From: Reyranellaceae bacterium
Lineage (GTDB): Bacteria; Pseudomonadota; Alphaproteobacteria; Reyranellales; Reyranellaceae
Length of the DNA: 63,564 nucleotides
Assembly (NCBI GenBank): GCA_022844045.1
Contig: JALHMM010000026.1
Location: forward strand, 1 to 63,564
Direction: 5' to 3'
Shown in pieces: positions 27,769-37,132 of the stretch. The translations under genes were made by a program, and so were the position numbers. The notes below the pieces were generated by a model, which saw only the letters and a program-made list of their open reading frames with translations, did not search any database and was not told the origin of the DNA. Within the stretch, counting starts at the first letter, position 1. Each line of letters opens with the position of its first letter.

Positions 27769-29993
27769 TCCAGCGGCTTGGGATCGAGGAAACGCTTCAC
27801 CACGTTCTCCATCAGCCGCGAGACGTTATTGTCGTAGCGGTTGTACGAGAGCGCCGTGACCCAGGCGATCGAGCCGGTGGAGAATACACCGCCGCCCTTG
27901 GCGGTCGGGAAGTAGACGAGGTCGGCGCGCACGCGGGAATTCTGCTCACCGTCGAGGCCGCGATGGAAGGTGCGGAACTCCTCGGGCGCGGGCATGCCGC
28001 CGTAGCCGATGCGATCGGCGCTGGCGACGAGCAGCATCGAGGGTGGCGAGCCGAGTTCGGGATCGGCGCGATCGATCTCCAACCCCGCGGCGCCGCCATT
28101 GCGCGCGCCGAAATCGCCGATCATCTCGCCCGGCGCGATACCCTCGAACATCCAGGCGACGCGCGGGTTCTCGCCGTCGGGCATGCGGCGATAGCCGGCC
28201 GAACGGTCGAAGACCTGGGCGTCGAAGCCGACGCCGACCAGGCGCTGCGGCGCGCGGCCGTTGCTGCGCCACAGCCCGGCCGGCTCGCCGGTGAAGGCCA
28301 AATGCGCCTCGCCCGCCTCGCCTTCCCAGGTGCGCACGCCGGTTACGTCGCGGCGCACCTCGATCACGCCCGGCAGATCGCGGTGGAAGGCGATGCGCCA
28401 GTAGAAGCCGTTGCCGCCGAGATACATGTGGCGGCCGCCCGAGCGCTGATAGGCGTCGATCGCGTCCCACATCTCCCGTGAATAGTATTCCGGATGCGAC
28501 AAGGTCATGACACAGCGATAGGGGCTGAGCGCCGCCAGACCGTCGCGATGCAGGTCCTCGTCGCTGATCAGGTCGTAGTCGATGCCCTTCTCGTCCAGCC
28601 AGTCGATCAGGTGGGTGTCGTTGCCATAGTTGAAGGTATTGCAGCGCGGCCGCATGTTGAGGATCGGCCGCTTCGCGCTGCTCACGCGCCAGCCGCTGCC
28701 GTCGGCGTGGGTGTCGTAGGTCGACAGGCCGACCTCGCGATGCGCCTGCAGGTAGAGATCATCGCGCGACAGCACGATCAGGCCTTCGAGCATCGACTCG
28801 GCGTGCACCTGATCCATGCGCAGCGCGCCGTTGGCGTAGGCCAGGTACGTCGCCAGCGGCGCCACGATGGCGAGCTTAGCTTTCGGCGCGGCACGCGGCG
28901 TGCGCACGAAGAAGCCGACATAGCTCTCGACAGGATCGCCATCGGCCGGCGTCGCGGTCATGCGCAGCGCGTAGTAGCCGCCGCGCAGGTCGGCGGGAAT
29001 GCCGAGCGTGAAGTCGGGCGACCATCCCGCGTCCTGCATGTCGTCGGAACAGAAATGGATCGCGCCGTAATGCGCCGGTAGCGCGCGCCAGTCGTTGGCC
29101 GTGCCGTCCCAGTTCGCGCCGGTGACGCCGCGCGCCGCGATCTGCACCAGCTCGCCATGCAGGCGGTTGGCCGAGCGATCGCGCACGGTCTGGCCGGGGA
29201 TGTCGATCGAGAAGTCCCACGCCGCGATGAGATCGGGATCGCCAGGTGGCGGATTGAGCGCCGCGCACAGCGCGCGCATGGCGGCGGCGGCGATCACACC
29301 GCGACAGAGTCGTGGTCGGTCGATCTTGCCGTCGAAATTCGCCTCGCCGATCGCCCGCGCCGCGATCATCAACGGCGCGTCACCGGGCCAACGCAGCCCG
29401 GGCGCCGCCGTTGCTGTGCCCCGGGAAGTGCGGTCACGCCCGGCCTGCGGGTCGAGACTGACTTGGCGGACGGACAGCGCGCCGGTGCGTGCGTCGTAGC
29501 TGCCGCAGACGAAGAGCCATTCGCGGCTCAGCGCCGGTTGGCTCGTGCGCGCGGCCACCACGCTCTTGCCGTCGCCCATTGCCAGCTCGAGATGCCCCTC
29601 GGCATCGAGACCGAAGCACCAGCCCTTCCCGTCGCGTCCGCGCGCCAGGATGGTCTGCGCCGCCGTACTCGGCATGGTCGGCCAGATGAAGGCGCCGACG
29701 CTGAAGCTCTCGATGCCGTGCAGCATCGGTCGATCCGCGATCACCACGCTGGAGCCTGGCCGCAACGGCTGATGACGCAACGCGCGCTTGCCGTCGACCG
29801 ATGACGGGATTGGTACGACCTTCAATCCGGGGCCACCGGGATCGGGATCGCCGCAGCGCACGCGCACCAGCGACACGTCGACCTGCTTGAGCGTCGCGCT
29901 GGAGAGATGGAAGGCGACCTGCCCGCCCGCTTCGACCACCGGCGGCCAAGCGTAGCCGAGGACCGCGGTCGTATCGATGCCACCCAACCGCAT
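27765..29993 (-). CDS. dmfA2: N,N-dimethylformamidase large (beta) subunit
   Basis: The 742-residue protein has the architecture of DMFase large subunits: an N-terminal concanavalin/LamG-like region (about 1-260, with SFSVGAFIWPTMPS and DGKIDRPRLCRGVI) and a catalytic core (LAIVAPLATYLAYANGALRM, FNYGNDTHLIDWLDEKGI, LSHPEYYSREMWDAIDAYQR, GGRHMYLGGNGFYWRIAFHR). The Tyr/Glu residues of LSHPEYYS are candidates for the iron site known in the family. It would hydrolyse dimethylformamide or a related amide to a formate-type acid and amine. The ATG at 29993 follows the small-subunit stop by one base; a GTG at 30002 is the alternative start. Confidence 0.85.
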   Translation of the reverse strand: MRLGGIDTTAVLGYAWPPVVEAGGQVAFHLSSATLKQVDVSLVRVRCGDPDPGGPGLKVVPIPSSVDGKRALRHQPLRPGSSVVIADRPMLHGIESFSVGAFIWPTMPSTAAQTILARGRDGKGWCFGLDAEGHLELAMGDGKSVVAARTSQPALSREWLFVCGSYDARTGALSVRQVSLDPQAGRDRTSRGTATAAPGLRWPGDAPLMIAARAIGEANFDGKIDRPRLCRGVIAAAAMRALCAALNPPPGDPDLIAAWDFSIDIPGQTVRDRSANRLHGELVQIAARGVTGANWDGTANDWRALPAHYGAIHFCSDDMQDAGWSPDFTLGIPADLRGGYYALRMTATPADGDPVESYVGFFVRTPRAAPKAKLAIVAPLATYLAYANGALRMDQVHAESMLEGLIVLSRDDLYLQAHREVGLSTYDTHADGSGWRVSSAKRPILNMRPRCNTFNYGNDTHLIDWLDEKGIDYDLISDEDLHRDGLAALSPYRCVMTLSHPEYYSREMWDAIDAYQRSGGRHMYLGGNGFYWRIAFHRDLPGVIEVRRDVTGVRTWEGEAGEAHLAFTGEPAGLWRSNGRAPQRLVGVGFDAQVFDRSAGYRRMPDGENPRVAWMFEGIAPGEMIGDFGARNGGAAGLEIDRADPELGSPPSMLLVASADRIGYGGMPAPEEFRTFHRGLDGEQNSRVRADLVYFPTAKGGGVFSTGSIAWVTALSYNRYDNNVSRLMENVVKRFLDPKPLD

Positions 29994-29994
29994 G

Positions 29995-30339
29995 TCAGTC
30001 ACCGATCGCCGGTTCAGTCAGAGCTTGGCCGGTCAGCGCTTCCCAGCGCAGCTTGAAGATGTCCCACTCGGCCGCCGCCGGTGAGTCGTAGGTCCGGTTG
30101 TGCATCAGCTCGACCGGCGCATTGCGCTTGCCGGGCAGCAGGCCGAGCATCCAGCGCTTGCCTGGCTCGACGGCGAACAGCACGTAGCGCCCGCCCGGCG
30201 ATTCCCAGCGCATGCGATGCAGCAGCATCTGCAGCTCGCGGCTATGCGGCCCCTTCGGGCTGCGCCGGAACTCCTCGACGAGATCGGTGCGGCTGGCATC
30301 GATGGGATAGTGCGCGGCGTCGGGCGCGTTGTTCAGCAT
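29995..30339 (-). CDS. dmfA1: N,N-dimethylformamidase small (alpha) subunit-like protein
   Basis: The 114-residue protein has the helical small-subunit pattern: EEFRRSPKGPHSRELQMLLH, then a strand segment GRYVLFAVEPGKRWMLGLLP and EWDIFKLRWEALTG at the end. In characterised enzymes this subunit pairs with the large one. Its order before dmfA2 with near-contiguous stop/start supports the assignment. ATG 30339 follows CAGGAGAG. A longer frame upstream crosses the hairpin and is rejected. Confidence 0.75.
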   Translation of the reverse strand: MLNNAPDAAHYPIDASRTDLVEEFRRSPKGPHSRELQMLLHRMRWESPGGRYVLFAVEPGKRWMLGLLPGKRNAPVELMHNRTYDSPAAAEWDIFKLRWEALTGQALTEPAIGD

Positions 30340-30388
30340 GCGGGCAACTCTCCTGGACAGGCATCGTAGGGGCAGCACCACCAAAGCA

Positions 30389-30417
30389 GAAGGGCCGCCC
30401 CTTGGGGGCGGCCCTTC
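30389..30417 (-). terminator. 13-bp perfect hairpin in the dmfA1 leader
   Basis: The stem gaagggccgcccc/ggggcggcccttc is perfect with a 3-base loop and lies 50 bases upstream of dmfA1. A smaller stem ggcctc/gaggcc is found at 30427-30444. In the dmf direction the hairpin is followed by tgctttgg, a weak U-tract, so it may work as an attenuator behind the leader ORF at 30456-30533. Confidence 0.5.
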
Positions 30418-30455
30418 CATTGCCACGGCCTCATGTCCGAGGCCAAGACAGCTGA

Positions 30456-30533
30456 TCAGTCGGTGTTCCCCGAAATGGAGACAGCAACGATCCAGGCCTT
30501 GGCCATACGGGGCCGAACGTGACAATGAGACAC
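30456..30533 (-). CDS. Possible 25-residue leader peptide upstream of dmfA1
   Basis: A GTG (30533) sits 7 bases after the GGAGG of AAAGGAGGTGATCC (30535-30548), a complete complement of the 16S rRNA 3' end and the best ribosome-binding site in the window. The frame encodes MSHCHVRPRMAKAWIVAVSI plus SGNTD and stops just before two hairpins that precede dmfA1. Too short for a usual annotation, it fits a regulatory leader. An inner ATG at 30506 is in frame. Confidence 0.45.
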   Translation of the reverse strand: MSHCHVRPRMAKAWIVAVSISGNTD

Positions 30534-30611
30534 TGGATCACCTCCTTTCGGTTGTCGGAACAGGACAGATACTATGACGTACTCCGCGCCAAACGACAAG
30601 GGAATCGAGCC

Positions 30612-32474
30612 ATGAAGGTCCGCACGCTGGCCGATATCGAGGCGCTGGAGCGCGCGCCGCTGGGCGAGCGAGTCCGGCAGCAGAACGTGCTGGAGCTGCT
30701 GCAGGAGGCGGCGCGAAAGAACGGCCGCAACGTCGCCATCCGCTATCTCGCCGGCACCGGGCCCGAGGCCGAGGTCCAGGACGTCAATTTCCTCCAGCTG
30801 CTGCGGCGCACGATCCAGAGCGCCAACCTGCTGCGCAGCCAGGGCATCGGCCACGACGATGTCGTCACGCTGCTGATGCCCAGCGTGCCGGAAACCTTCT
30901 ACGCGCTGTGGGGCGCGCAGATCGTCGCCGTGGCCAATCCGGTAAACTACTTCCTCGAAGCCTCGCAGATCGCCGGCATCATGAGGGAGGCCGGCGCCAA
31001 GGCGCTGATCGCCGCCGATCCCTCGATCTTTCCCGACATCTGGCCCAAGGTCGAAGCGATCCGCGCGGCGATTCCCGACCTCAAGGTCTTCCGCGTCGGC
31101 GGCGGCGGCAACGTCCCGGGCGTGATCGACTTCGACACCGAGCGCGCGGCGCAGGCCGGCGACTGGCTGCTGTCGCGCAAGCCGCTGCGCCCCGACACGC
31201 TGGCGGCGCTGTTCCACACCGGTGGCACGACCGGCCTGCCCAAGCTCGCCCGCCATACGCATGGCGCGCTGGCGCTGATGGCCTGGACCAACACGCTGAT
31301 GTTCGACATGGGGCCGGGCACCGTGCTGCTCAATCCCCTGCCCCAGTTCCACGTCGGCGGCTCGCTATTCGGCGCGCTGGCCCCTATCGCCAACGGCTGG
31401 ACGGTGGTGATCCCGACGCCGCTGGGTGCGCGCAATCCCAATGTGGTGCGCGACTACTGGGGCATCGTCGAGCGCCACAAGGTCACGGTCGGTGGCGCGG
31501 TACCGACCTCGCTGGCGGCGATCATGAACGTGCCGCGCGAGGGCCACGATATCTCCTCGCTCAAGGCCTTCGTCACTGGCGGTTCGACCGTGCCGGTCGA
31601 GCTGATCCGCCGCATCGAGCGCGAGATCGGCGCGCCGGTGATCGAGGGCTACGGCATGACCGAGGTGCATTGCTATTCGACCATGAACCCGCTGCACGGC
31701 GAACGCCGGTCAGGCTCGGTCGGCCTGCGCCTGCCCTACGTCCAGCTGCGTATCGCCGATGTGGCGCCCGACGGCGCCATCCGCCGCGACTGCGCCACGG
31801 GTGAGATCGGCCACGTGCTGATGCGTGGCCCCCAGGTGACGCCGGGCTATCTCGATCGGCGCCACGACAAGGGCGCGATGCTGGGCGATGGCTGGCTCGA
31901 TTCGGGCGATCTCGGCCGGCTCGACGCCGAGGGTTATGTCTGGCTCACCGGCCGCTCGAAGGACCTGATCATCCGCGGCGGCCACAACATCGACCCCGTC
32001 GTGATCGAGGAGGCGCTCAACCGCCATCCCGCGGTCGAGACCGCCGCCGCCGTCGGCCTGCCCGACACCTATGCCGGCGAAGTGCCGATGGTCTATGTCC
32101 AGCTCCGGCCCGGCGCGACGGCCACGTCGGAGGAGCTGCGCGAGTTCTGCCGCAAGGAGATCCCCGAACGCGCCGCCGTGCCGGTGCAGGTGGTGCCGAT
32201 CCCGGCCATGCCGGTGACCGGCGTCGGCAAGATCTTCAAGCCGGCGCTGCGGCTCGACGCGGCACAGCGCGCCTTCGACGCCGCGCTGACGCCATTGCGC
32301 GCCGAGGGTGTGACAGCGGAGGTGACGGCGGGCAACGATGCGACCCACGGCACCCTCGCCACGGTACACGTCACGACAGCCGGCGGCACCTCACGTGAAG
32401 CGATCACCGCGCGCTGCACCGAGCTGCTGGGCGGTTTCCAGATCCGCCATGTTGTGACGTTCGACACGCGATAA
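30612..32474 (+). CDS. Acyl-CoA synthetase (AMP-forming)
   Basis: The 620-residue protein carries ANL motifs: FHTGGTTGLPKLARHTHG (P-loop), VIEGYGMTEVHCYSTMNPL, SGDLGRLDAEGYVWLTGRSK and a C-terminal GVGKIFKPAL. A longer tail (about 565-620) extends past the usual end of the family and ends in a beta-rich segment. It starts divergently from the dmf operon leader and could activate an acid released by the amidases; this link is inference. ATG 30612 is weakly preceded by AAGGGAATCG. Confidence 0.85.
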   Translation: MKVRTLADIEALERAPLGERVRQQNVLELLQEAARKNGRNVAIRYLAGTGPEAEVQDVNFLQLLRRTIQSANLLRSQGIGHDDVVTLLMPSVPETFYALWGAQIVAVANPVNYFLEASQIAGIMREAGAKALIAADPSIFPDIWPKVEAIRAAIPDLKVFRVGGGGNVPGVIDFDTERAAQAGDWLLSRKPLRPDTLAALFHTGGTTGLPKLARHTHGALALMAWTNTLMFDMGPGTVLLNPLPQFHVGGSLFGALAPIANGWTVVIPTPLGARNPNVVRDYWGIVERHKVTVGGAVPTSLAAIMNVPREGHDISSLKAFVTGGSTVPVELIRRIEREIGAPVIEGYGMTEVHCYSTMNPLHGERRSGSVGLRLPYVQLRIADVAPDGAIRRDCATGEIGHVLMRGPQVTPGYLDRRHDKGAMLGDGWLDSGDLGRLDAEGYVWLTGRSKDLIIRGGHNIDPVVIEEALNRHPAVETAAAVGLPDTYAGEVPMVYVQLRPGATATSEELREFCRKEIPERAAVPVQVVPIPAMPVTGVGKIFKPALRLDAAQRAFDAALTPLRAEGVTAEVTAGNDATHGTLATVHVTTAGGTSREAITARCTELLGGFQIRHVVTFDTR

Positions 32475-32546
32475 CTTTACTGACGGTTGCATTTGCGCAA
32501 CCGTCTGCTCTACTGCTCGGCGCAGTGTCCCGACGCCGAGGTCACC

Positions 32547-34574
32547 ATGGATGCGCTCGAGAAACGGCTGGCGCGACTGCGCAGCTTCAACGCCTGGGTG
32601 CAGGGCGGCGATGCGGATCTCGGCGAGGAAAGCGCCGATCGCGGCGCGCGGGCGCTGGAGTCCATGCCCGCCGTGCCGATCGAGGATCGCGTCGCGCTGG
32701 AAAGCATCGTGCTGCGGCGCACGCGCCCGGTCCTGGCGATCCGCAACAACATCACCCGCCTGGAGTTCGTCGATCCCGCCGACAGCGAGATCTGGAAGGC
32801 GCGCCTTGAAGCCGCGCGGCCATTCCTCGACAAGGCGATCCGCGCCGTGGGCCGCATCAACCTGAGCGGCGCGGATCTCGACTGGGTCGGCACCGGCTGG
32901 CTGATCGCGGACAACATGCTGGTGACCAACCGCCATGTCGCCAGTCTTTTCGTGGCACACGACGGAAGAGGTTTCACCTTCGGCATGGGCCGCAGCGGCA
33001 GGATCGGGGCCGATATCGACTTCCTTCAGGAGATCGACAATCTCGACGCGCTGACATTCAGGCTCGTGCGGCCGCTGCATGTCGAGGATGCCGGCGGCCC
33101 CGACATCGCCTTGTTCGAGGTCGAGGTGATGTCGGGCGACGCCAGGCTGGCCGCGCCCATCGCGCTCGCCGCCAAGCCGCGCGTCACCAACAACGCCGCC
33201 ACCATCGGCTATCCCGCCTATGACAGCCGCATCGGCGAGCCGGAGCTGATGGAGGACATCTACGGCAAGGTCTACAACAAGAAGCGGCTGGCGCCGGGCG
33301 GCGTCACCAAGCTCGAGGAGTTGCGCCTGCTGCACAACTGCACGACCCTGGGCGGCAATTCCGGATCGGCGGTCGTCGATCTCGACACCGGCGAGGCGCT
33401 GGGCCTGCATTTCAGCGGCAGGTTCCTCGACACCAACTACGCGGTGCGTGCCGACGTGGTGAAGCGCGTGCTCGACGATGTCCGGGCTGGCCGGCGCTCG
33501 ATCAGCGTGGCCTCCCGGCCAGAGACGGCCGCCGCGCCACTCCAGCTGACCGTGCCAAGCGGTCGCGCCAGCGTCAGCATGACGGTCCCGTTGACCATCA
33601 CGGTCTCCCTCGGCGAGCCGACGACGAGCGCGCCTGTTCGTCGCCGCGTCGCGCCCGCGGCGCCGCTCGACGACGGCGCGATCGACGGTGAGGAAGCGCC
33701 TGCCGCCGACTACCGCGATCGCGAAGGCTACGACTCCGCCTTCCTCGGTGACGGCAGCCTGGCGGTGGCGTTGCCCACGCTCGACCGGCACGCCGACGAT
33801 GTTCTCGACTTCGAGTTTGAGGGCAAGACCGAGACCGAGCTGCGCTACGACCACTACTCCGTGGTGATGAGCCGTCGCCGCCGCATGTGCTTCTTCAGCG
33901 CCGTGAACATCGACGGCGCGCTGTCGAAGAAGAGCAAGCGCGTCGGCTGGAAATGGGATCCGCGCATCCCCAAGAAACAGCAGATCATGAACGAGTGCTA
34001 TGGCAATCCGCCGAAGTTCAGCCGCGGGCACATGACGCGGCGCGAGGATCCGGGCTGGGGCGAGACAGCGGCCGTGGCGAAGCGCGGCAACGAGGATTCG
34101 ATGCATGTGACCAACGCCACGCCCCAGATGCAGGCGTTCAACGCGCCGATCTGGCTGGAGCTGGAGGACTACGCGCTCGACCACACCAAGGAAGACCGCA
34201 TGCGCGTCTCGGTCTTCACCGGCCCCTACTTCGCCGACGACGACCCGACGATGCACGGCGTGCGCATCCCGCGCGCCTTCTGGAAGATCATCGCCTTCAT
34301 CCACGACGACACCGGCAAGCTCTGTGCCACCGGCTACGAGATGGATCAGAGCGACAGCCTGCCCGCGGCGGACGAGGAGTTCGTCTTCGGCCCGCTGACC
34401 TCCTCGCATCTCAACATCGCGGTGCAGGTACCGATCCGCTCGATCCAGGCCAAGAGCGGGCTGAGCTTCGGCCGGCTGGCCGAGGTCGATCCGCTGGCCG
34501 AGGCCGAGGAGGCGATCGGCGAGGCAGCGCGCGTGCCGCTGGCCAGCCTGGAGCAGATCCGCTTCGTGCGCTGA
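32547..34574 (+). CDS. Trypsin-like protease fused to a DNA/RNA non-specific endonuclease
   Basis: The 675-residue protein has a trypsin-like domain at about 100-310 with the full triad: His130 (VTNRHVA), Asp186 (GGPDIALFE) and Ser272 (GGNSGSAV). After a Pro/Ala-rich linker (about 325-395) comes a NucA-type endonuclease (about 425-660) with FSRGHMTRRE (catalytic His495) and VTNATPQMQAFN (Mg-binding Asn523). No signal peptide is visible, so both domains should act in the cytoplasm. The obvious model is a nuclease controlled by proteolysis. It heads a four-gene cassette. ATG 32547 follows CCGAGGTC; a TTG at 32487 is rejected. Confidence 0.85.
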   Translation: MDALEKRLARLRSFNAWVQGGDADLGEESADRGARALESMPAVPIEDRVALESIVLRRTRPVLAIRNNITRLEFVDPADSEIWKARLEAARPFLDKAIRAVGRINLSGADLDWVGTGWLIADNMLVTNRHVASLFVAHDGRGFTFGMGRSGRIGADIDFLQEIDNLDALTFRLVRPLHVEDAGGPDIALFEVEVMSGDARLAAPIALAAKPRVTNNAATIGYPAYDSRIGEPELMEDIYGKVYNKKRLAPGGVTKLEELRLLHNCTTLGGNSGSAVVDLDTGEALGLHFSGRFLDTNYAVRADVVKRVLDDVRAGRRSISVASRPETAAAPLQLTVPSGRASVSMTVPLTITVSLGEPTTSAPVRRRVAPAAPLDDGAIDGEEAPAADYRDREGYDSAFLGDGSLAVALPTLDRHADDVLDFEFEGKTETELRYDHYSVVMSRRRRMCFFSAVNIDGALSKKSKRVGWKWDPRIPKKQQIMNECYGNPPKFSRGHMTRREDPGWGETAAVAKRGNEDSMHVTNATPQMQAFNAPIWLELEDYALDHTKEDRMRVSVFTGPYFADDDPTMHGVRIPRAFWKIIAFIHDDTGKLCATGYEMDQSDSLPAADEEFVFGPLTSSHLNIAVQVPIRSIQAKSGLSFGRLAEVDPLAEAEEAIGEAARVPLASLEQIRFVR

Positions 34575-34671
34575 CGCGGTTGGCGCATGCTGATATAGTG
34601 GTGCGCCCAAATTGCAGACGACACGACAAATGCAAGGGCAAGGGGCAGGTCGACGACCTGGACAATAGGCC

Positions 34672-35763
34672 ATGCGCGCTCTGACGCCGGCTGAACTCGT
34701 TGCGCTCGCCAAGCTGCTGACGTCGGCGCTGAGCTTCGACAGCCTGCAGCGCATGGTCTATCTCGGCACCGGCGATCAGCTCTACGAGCAGTATGTCGGA
34801 CCAGGCCGACCGCTCAGGCCGACCATCGAGGACTTGCTGAAGGAGCTGGACAAACTCGGCATCACCGAGAAATTCCTCGCCGTCGTCTATCGCGAGCTTC
34901 CGTTCCGCGCCGATGTGCGCGGCGCGATCGATGCGCTCTATCCGCAGATCGCCGCCCATGCGGCGCAACAGCCTGTGGTCTTCCAGATCCAGCAGGGAGG
35001 CGTCGCGCAGCCGTCCGAACCCGGTGTCGGCCCCGGCCTGCAGCGCAACGTCCGGCCGCGCCTCAAGCAGGTCGATCTACGGATCTGGCTCGACCGGGTC
35101 GAAGCGGTGGAGCGCCAGATTTGCCGCGTCGAAGCCGACGGCCAGGCGATCGGCACCGGCTTTCTCGTCGGCCCGTCGGCGGTGCTGACCAACTGGCACG
35201 TCGTCGACGAGGTGCGCAACCTGGGCAAGCTCGCACAGCTTGCCTGTCGCTTCGACTACCGGCGGCTGTCGAACAACACGCTCGATCCGGGCAAGCTGAT
35301 CACCGTCGCCAAAGTCACCGACGAGCGACCGTGCAGCGACGCCGAACGGACCGCCACGCCTGATGATCCGCCACCCAAGGCGGGCGAGCTCGACTACGCG
35401 CTGCTCGAGCTGGGCGCGGCCGCGGGCACTGAGCGCGGATTCGCCAAGCTCGACGGCGCCCCGATCGCGGCCAACGATCCGCTGATCATCGTGCAGCATC
35501 CGACCGGGGAGCCGGCCAAGTTCGCCGTCGACACCGGCTCGGTGATCGGCCTGATCCATGCCGGCCAGCGGCTGCGCTACCGGACCAACACCGAGGCCGG
35601 CTCGTCAGGCTCGCCATGCTTCACCATGGACATGGACCTGGTCGCGCTGCATCACCTGGGCGACCCGCGCGTTCGCGATCCTCTGTTCAACCAGGCCATC
35701 CCTATCGCGCTCGTCAAAGAGAGCATCATCGCGCGCGGTCATGGCGCGGCGCTGTCGGCTTGA
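34672..35763 (+). CDS. Effector-associated-domain (EAD1-like) trypsin-like protease
   Basis: The 363-residue protein has an N-terminal helical domain (about 1-90: LTPAELVALAKLLTSALSFD, MVYLGTGDQLYEQYV, DLLKELDKLGITEKFLAVVY) with the look of the effector-associated domains that link parts of bacterial conflict systems. A trypsin domain follows (about 145-355) with His176 (TNWHVV), Asp241 (ELDYALLEL) and Ser312 (AGSSGSPCF). A Pro/Gly linker joins them. In the published framework of EAD systems, such domains bring proteases together with effectors by like-with-like contact. It lies 97 bases after the first gene. Confidence 0.8.
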   Translation: MRALTPAELVALAKLLTSALSFDSLQRMVYLGTGDQLYEQYVGPGRPLRPTIEDLLKELDKLGITEKFLAVVYRELPFRADVRGAIDALYPQIAAHAAQQPVVFQIQQGGVAQPSEPGVGPGLQRNVRPRLKQVDLRIWLDRVEAVERQICRVEADGQAIGTGFLVGPSAVLTNWHVVDEVRNLGKLAQLACRFDYRRLSNNTLDPGKLITVAKVTDERPCSDAERTATPDDPPPKAGELDYALLELGAAAGTERGFAKLDGAPIAANDPLIIVQHPTGEPAKFAVDTGSVIGLIHAGQRLRYRTNTEAGSSGSPCFTMDMDLVALHHLGDPRVRDPLFNQAIPIALVKESIIARGHGAALSA

Positions 35764-35772
35764 GGTCGGCCC

Positions 35773-37119
35773 ATGACCGACACGCTCACAGCCCAGCAGT
35801 TCGACGAACTCTGCCGCGTCATGGGCGACAACCTGAAGCGCGAAGATTTCGAGCGCGTGCTGGAGCGCTATCCCGGCAATGAGGGGCCGGGCACCTGCTT
35901 GCCGGACAAGGGTGCGCCGCTGGAATTCGCGACGAGCTGCATGAAGGCGGTCAAGCTCGAGGGCACGGTGCTGCCCTTCCTCTCACGCGTCGTCGAGCAG
36001 AAGTGGAAAGATGAGAAGTTCCGCGCCTCGATCGTCGGCAAGGTCCGCGTGCTGGTGCGGGCGTCGGCGGCCGTGGAGCCCCAGGCCAAGACGATCGCCG
36101 GCGCCTTGACCGCGCTGACCGCGGCGCTGGCCGCGTCGCCGACGCCGCAATGTCCCGGTCGCACGACCTGCGACTTCGTGCGCCAGTCGCGTCCGGCGCT
36201 CCAGATCGTCATCGGCTCGCTCGACCAGTTTGACGCGTTGAAGTCGCTGCACGACAGCCTGCATGTCCTGCAGGTCAACGGCGCCGATTGGCTCGATGAG
36301 GATCAGACCGAGCAGACCCGCGACCTGCCGCGCGAGACGTTCATCGAAATTGTCGAGCGGCTGCGCAACGTCGCGGCCGAGGTCGAGACGCGCCTGCCCG
36401 GCGACGTCGTTGAATGCTGCCGTCGCTGCCACACCATCGCGACCGCCGCCGCCCAGCGACTAGCCACCGGCGCGGAGGACGAGTCGGAGTTCGCGCTGGC
36501 TGAGCTGCGCGCCCTGGTGGCCCGCGAGCCCGAAGTCATCGACGAGGCGATGTTCGTTCTGTCACGCGATCTGCCGCTGCGCGCCCTGCGCGACCTGATT
36601 GGTTCGGGCGCCAGCGTGTCCGGCGCGCCCGGCCAACAGATGATGGAGGCCGGCGAGGCCTTGCGCCAGATGAGCGAAGCCCTGCGCGCCCGCATCCTGG
36701 AGCACGCGCTGTGGCAGGCGACCGAGGTCCGTATCCGCGCGCTGGACCGCATCCTGGACAGCCCTACCGGCAGCTTCCTGCGCGACCTCTTCATGGAATG
36801 GAGCGCGATCCGGCAGAACCTGCGTACGCTGGTCGACGCGGCGCCCAACGTGCCGGCGATCGACCTGCCGCTCAACGCCGCCCTTGTGCTCTACGAGCGG
36901 GCGCTGCCGATCCAGGGCAAGCCGACGCCGCCCGGCCCTTCGCCCGAGGAGCGACTGGTCGAGATAGCCGCGGCCTTCGAAGAATTCCGTCTCAAGGCGA
37001 GCCTGCAGTTCCTCACCGTCGACAAGGCGTTGAAGGCCGAGTTCTCGAGCCTGCTGCCGCTGCGCGACTCGCTGCAGGCGCTCGAAGCCCAGGTTTCGCT
37101 GTTCTGCGCCTGCCCCTGA
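35773..37119 (+). CDS. Helical protein with N-terminal EAD-like domain, cassette component
   Basis: The 448-residue protein is almost all helical, without membrane spans or signal peptide. The N-terminal 85 residues (LTAQQFDELCRVMGDNLKRE, FERVLERYPGNEGP, EGTVLPFLSRVVEQKW) follow the same pattern as the EAD of the gene before it, starting 'LT', and probably serve as an adaptor. The rest (about 100-448) has no recognised domain; it includes a Cys pair (VECCRRCHT) near residue 215. It begins 9 bases after the upstream stop with GAGGTCGG in front. Confidence 0.65.
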   Translation: MTDTLTAQQFDELCRVMGDNLKREDFERVLERYPGNEGPGTCLPDKGAPLEFATSCMKAVKLEGTVLPFLSRVVEQKWKDEKFRASIVGKVRVLVRASAAVEPQAKTIAGALTALTAALAASPTPQCPGRTTCDFVRQSRPALQIVIGSLDQFDALKSLHDSLHVLQVNGADWLDEDQTEQTRDLPRETFIEIVERLRNVAAEVETRLPGDVVECCRRCHTIATAAAQRLATGAEDESEFALAELRALVAREPEVIDEAMFVLSRDLPLRALRDLIGSGASVSGAPGQQMMEAGEALRQMSEALRARILEHALWQATEVRIRALDRILDSPTGSFLRDLFMEWSAIRQNLRTLVDAAPNVPAIDLPLNAALVLYERALPIQGKPTPPGPSPEERLVEIAAAFEEFRLKASLQFLTVDKALKAEFSSLLPLRDSLQALEAQVSLFCACP

Positions 37120-37132
37120 CGCCGGTGCCGCC

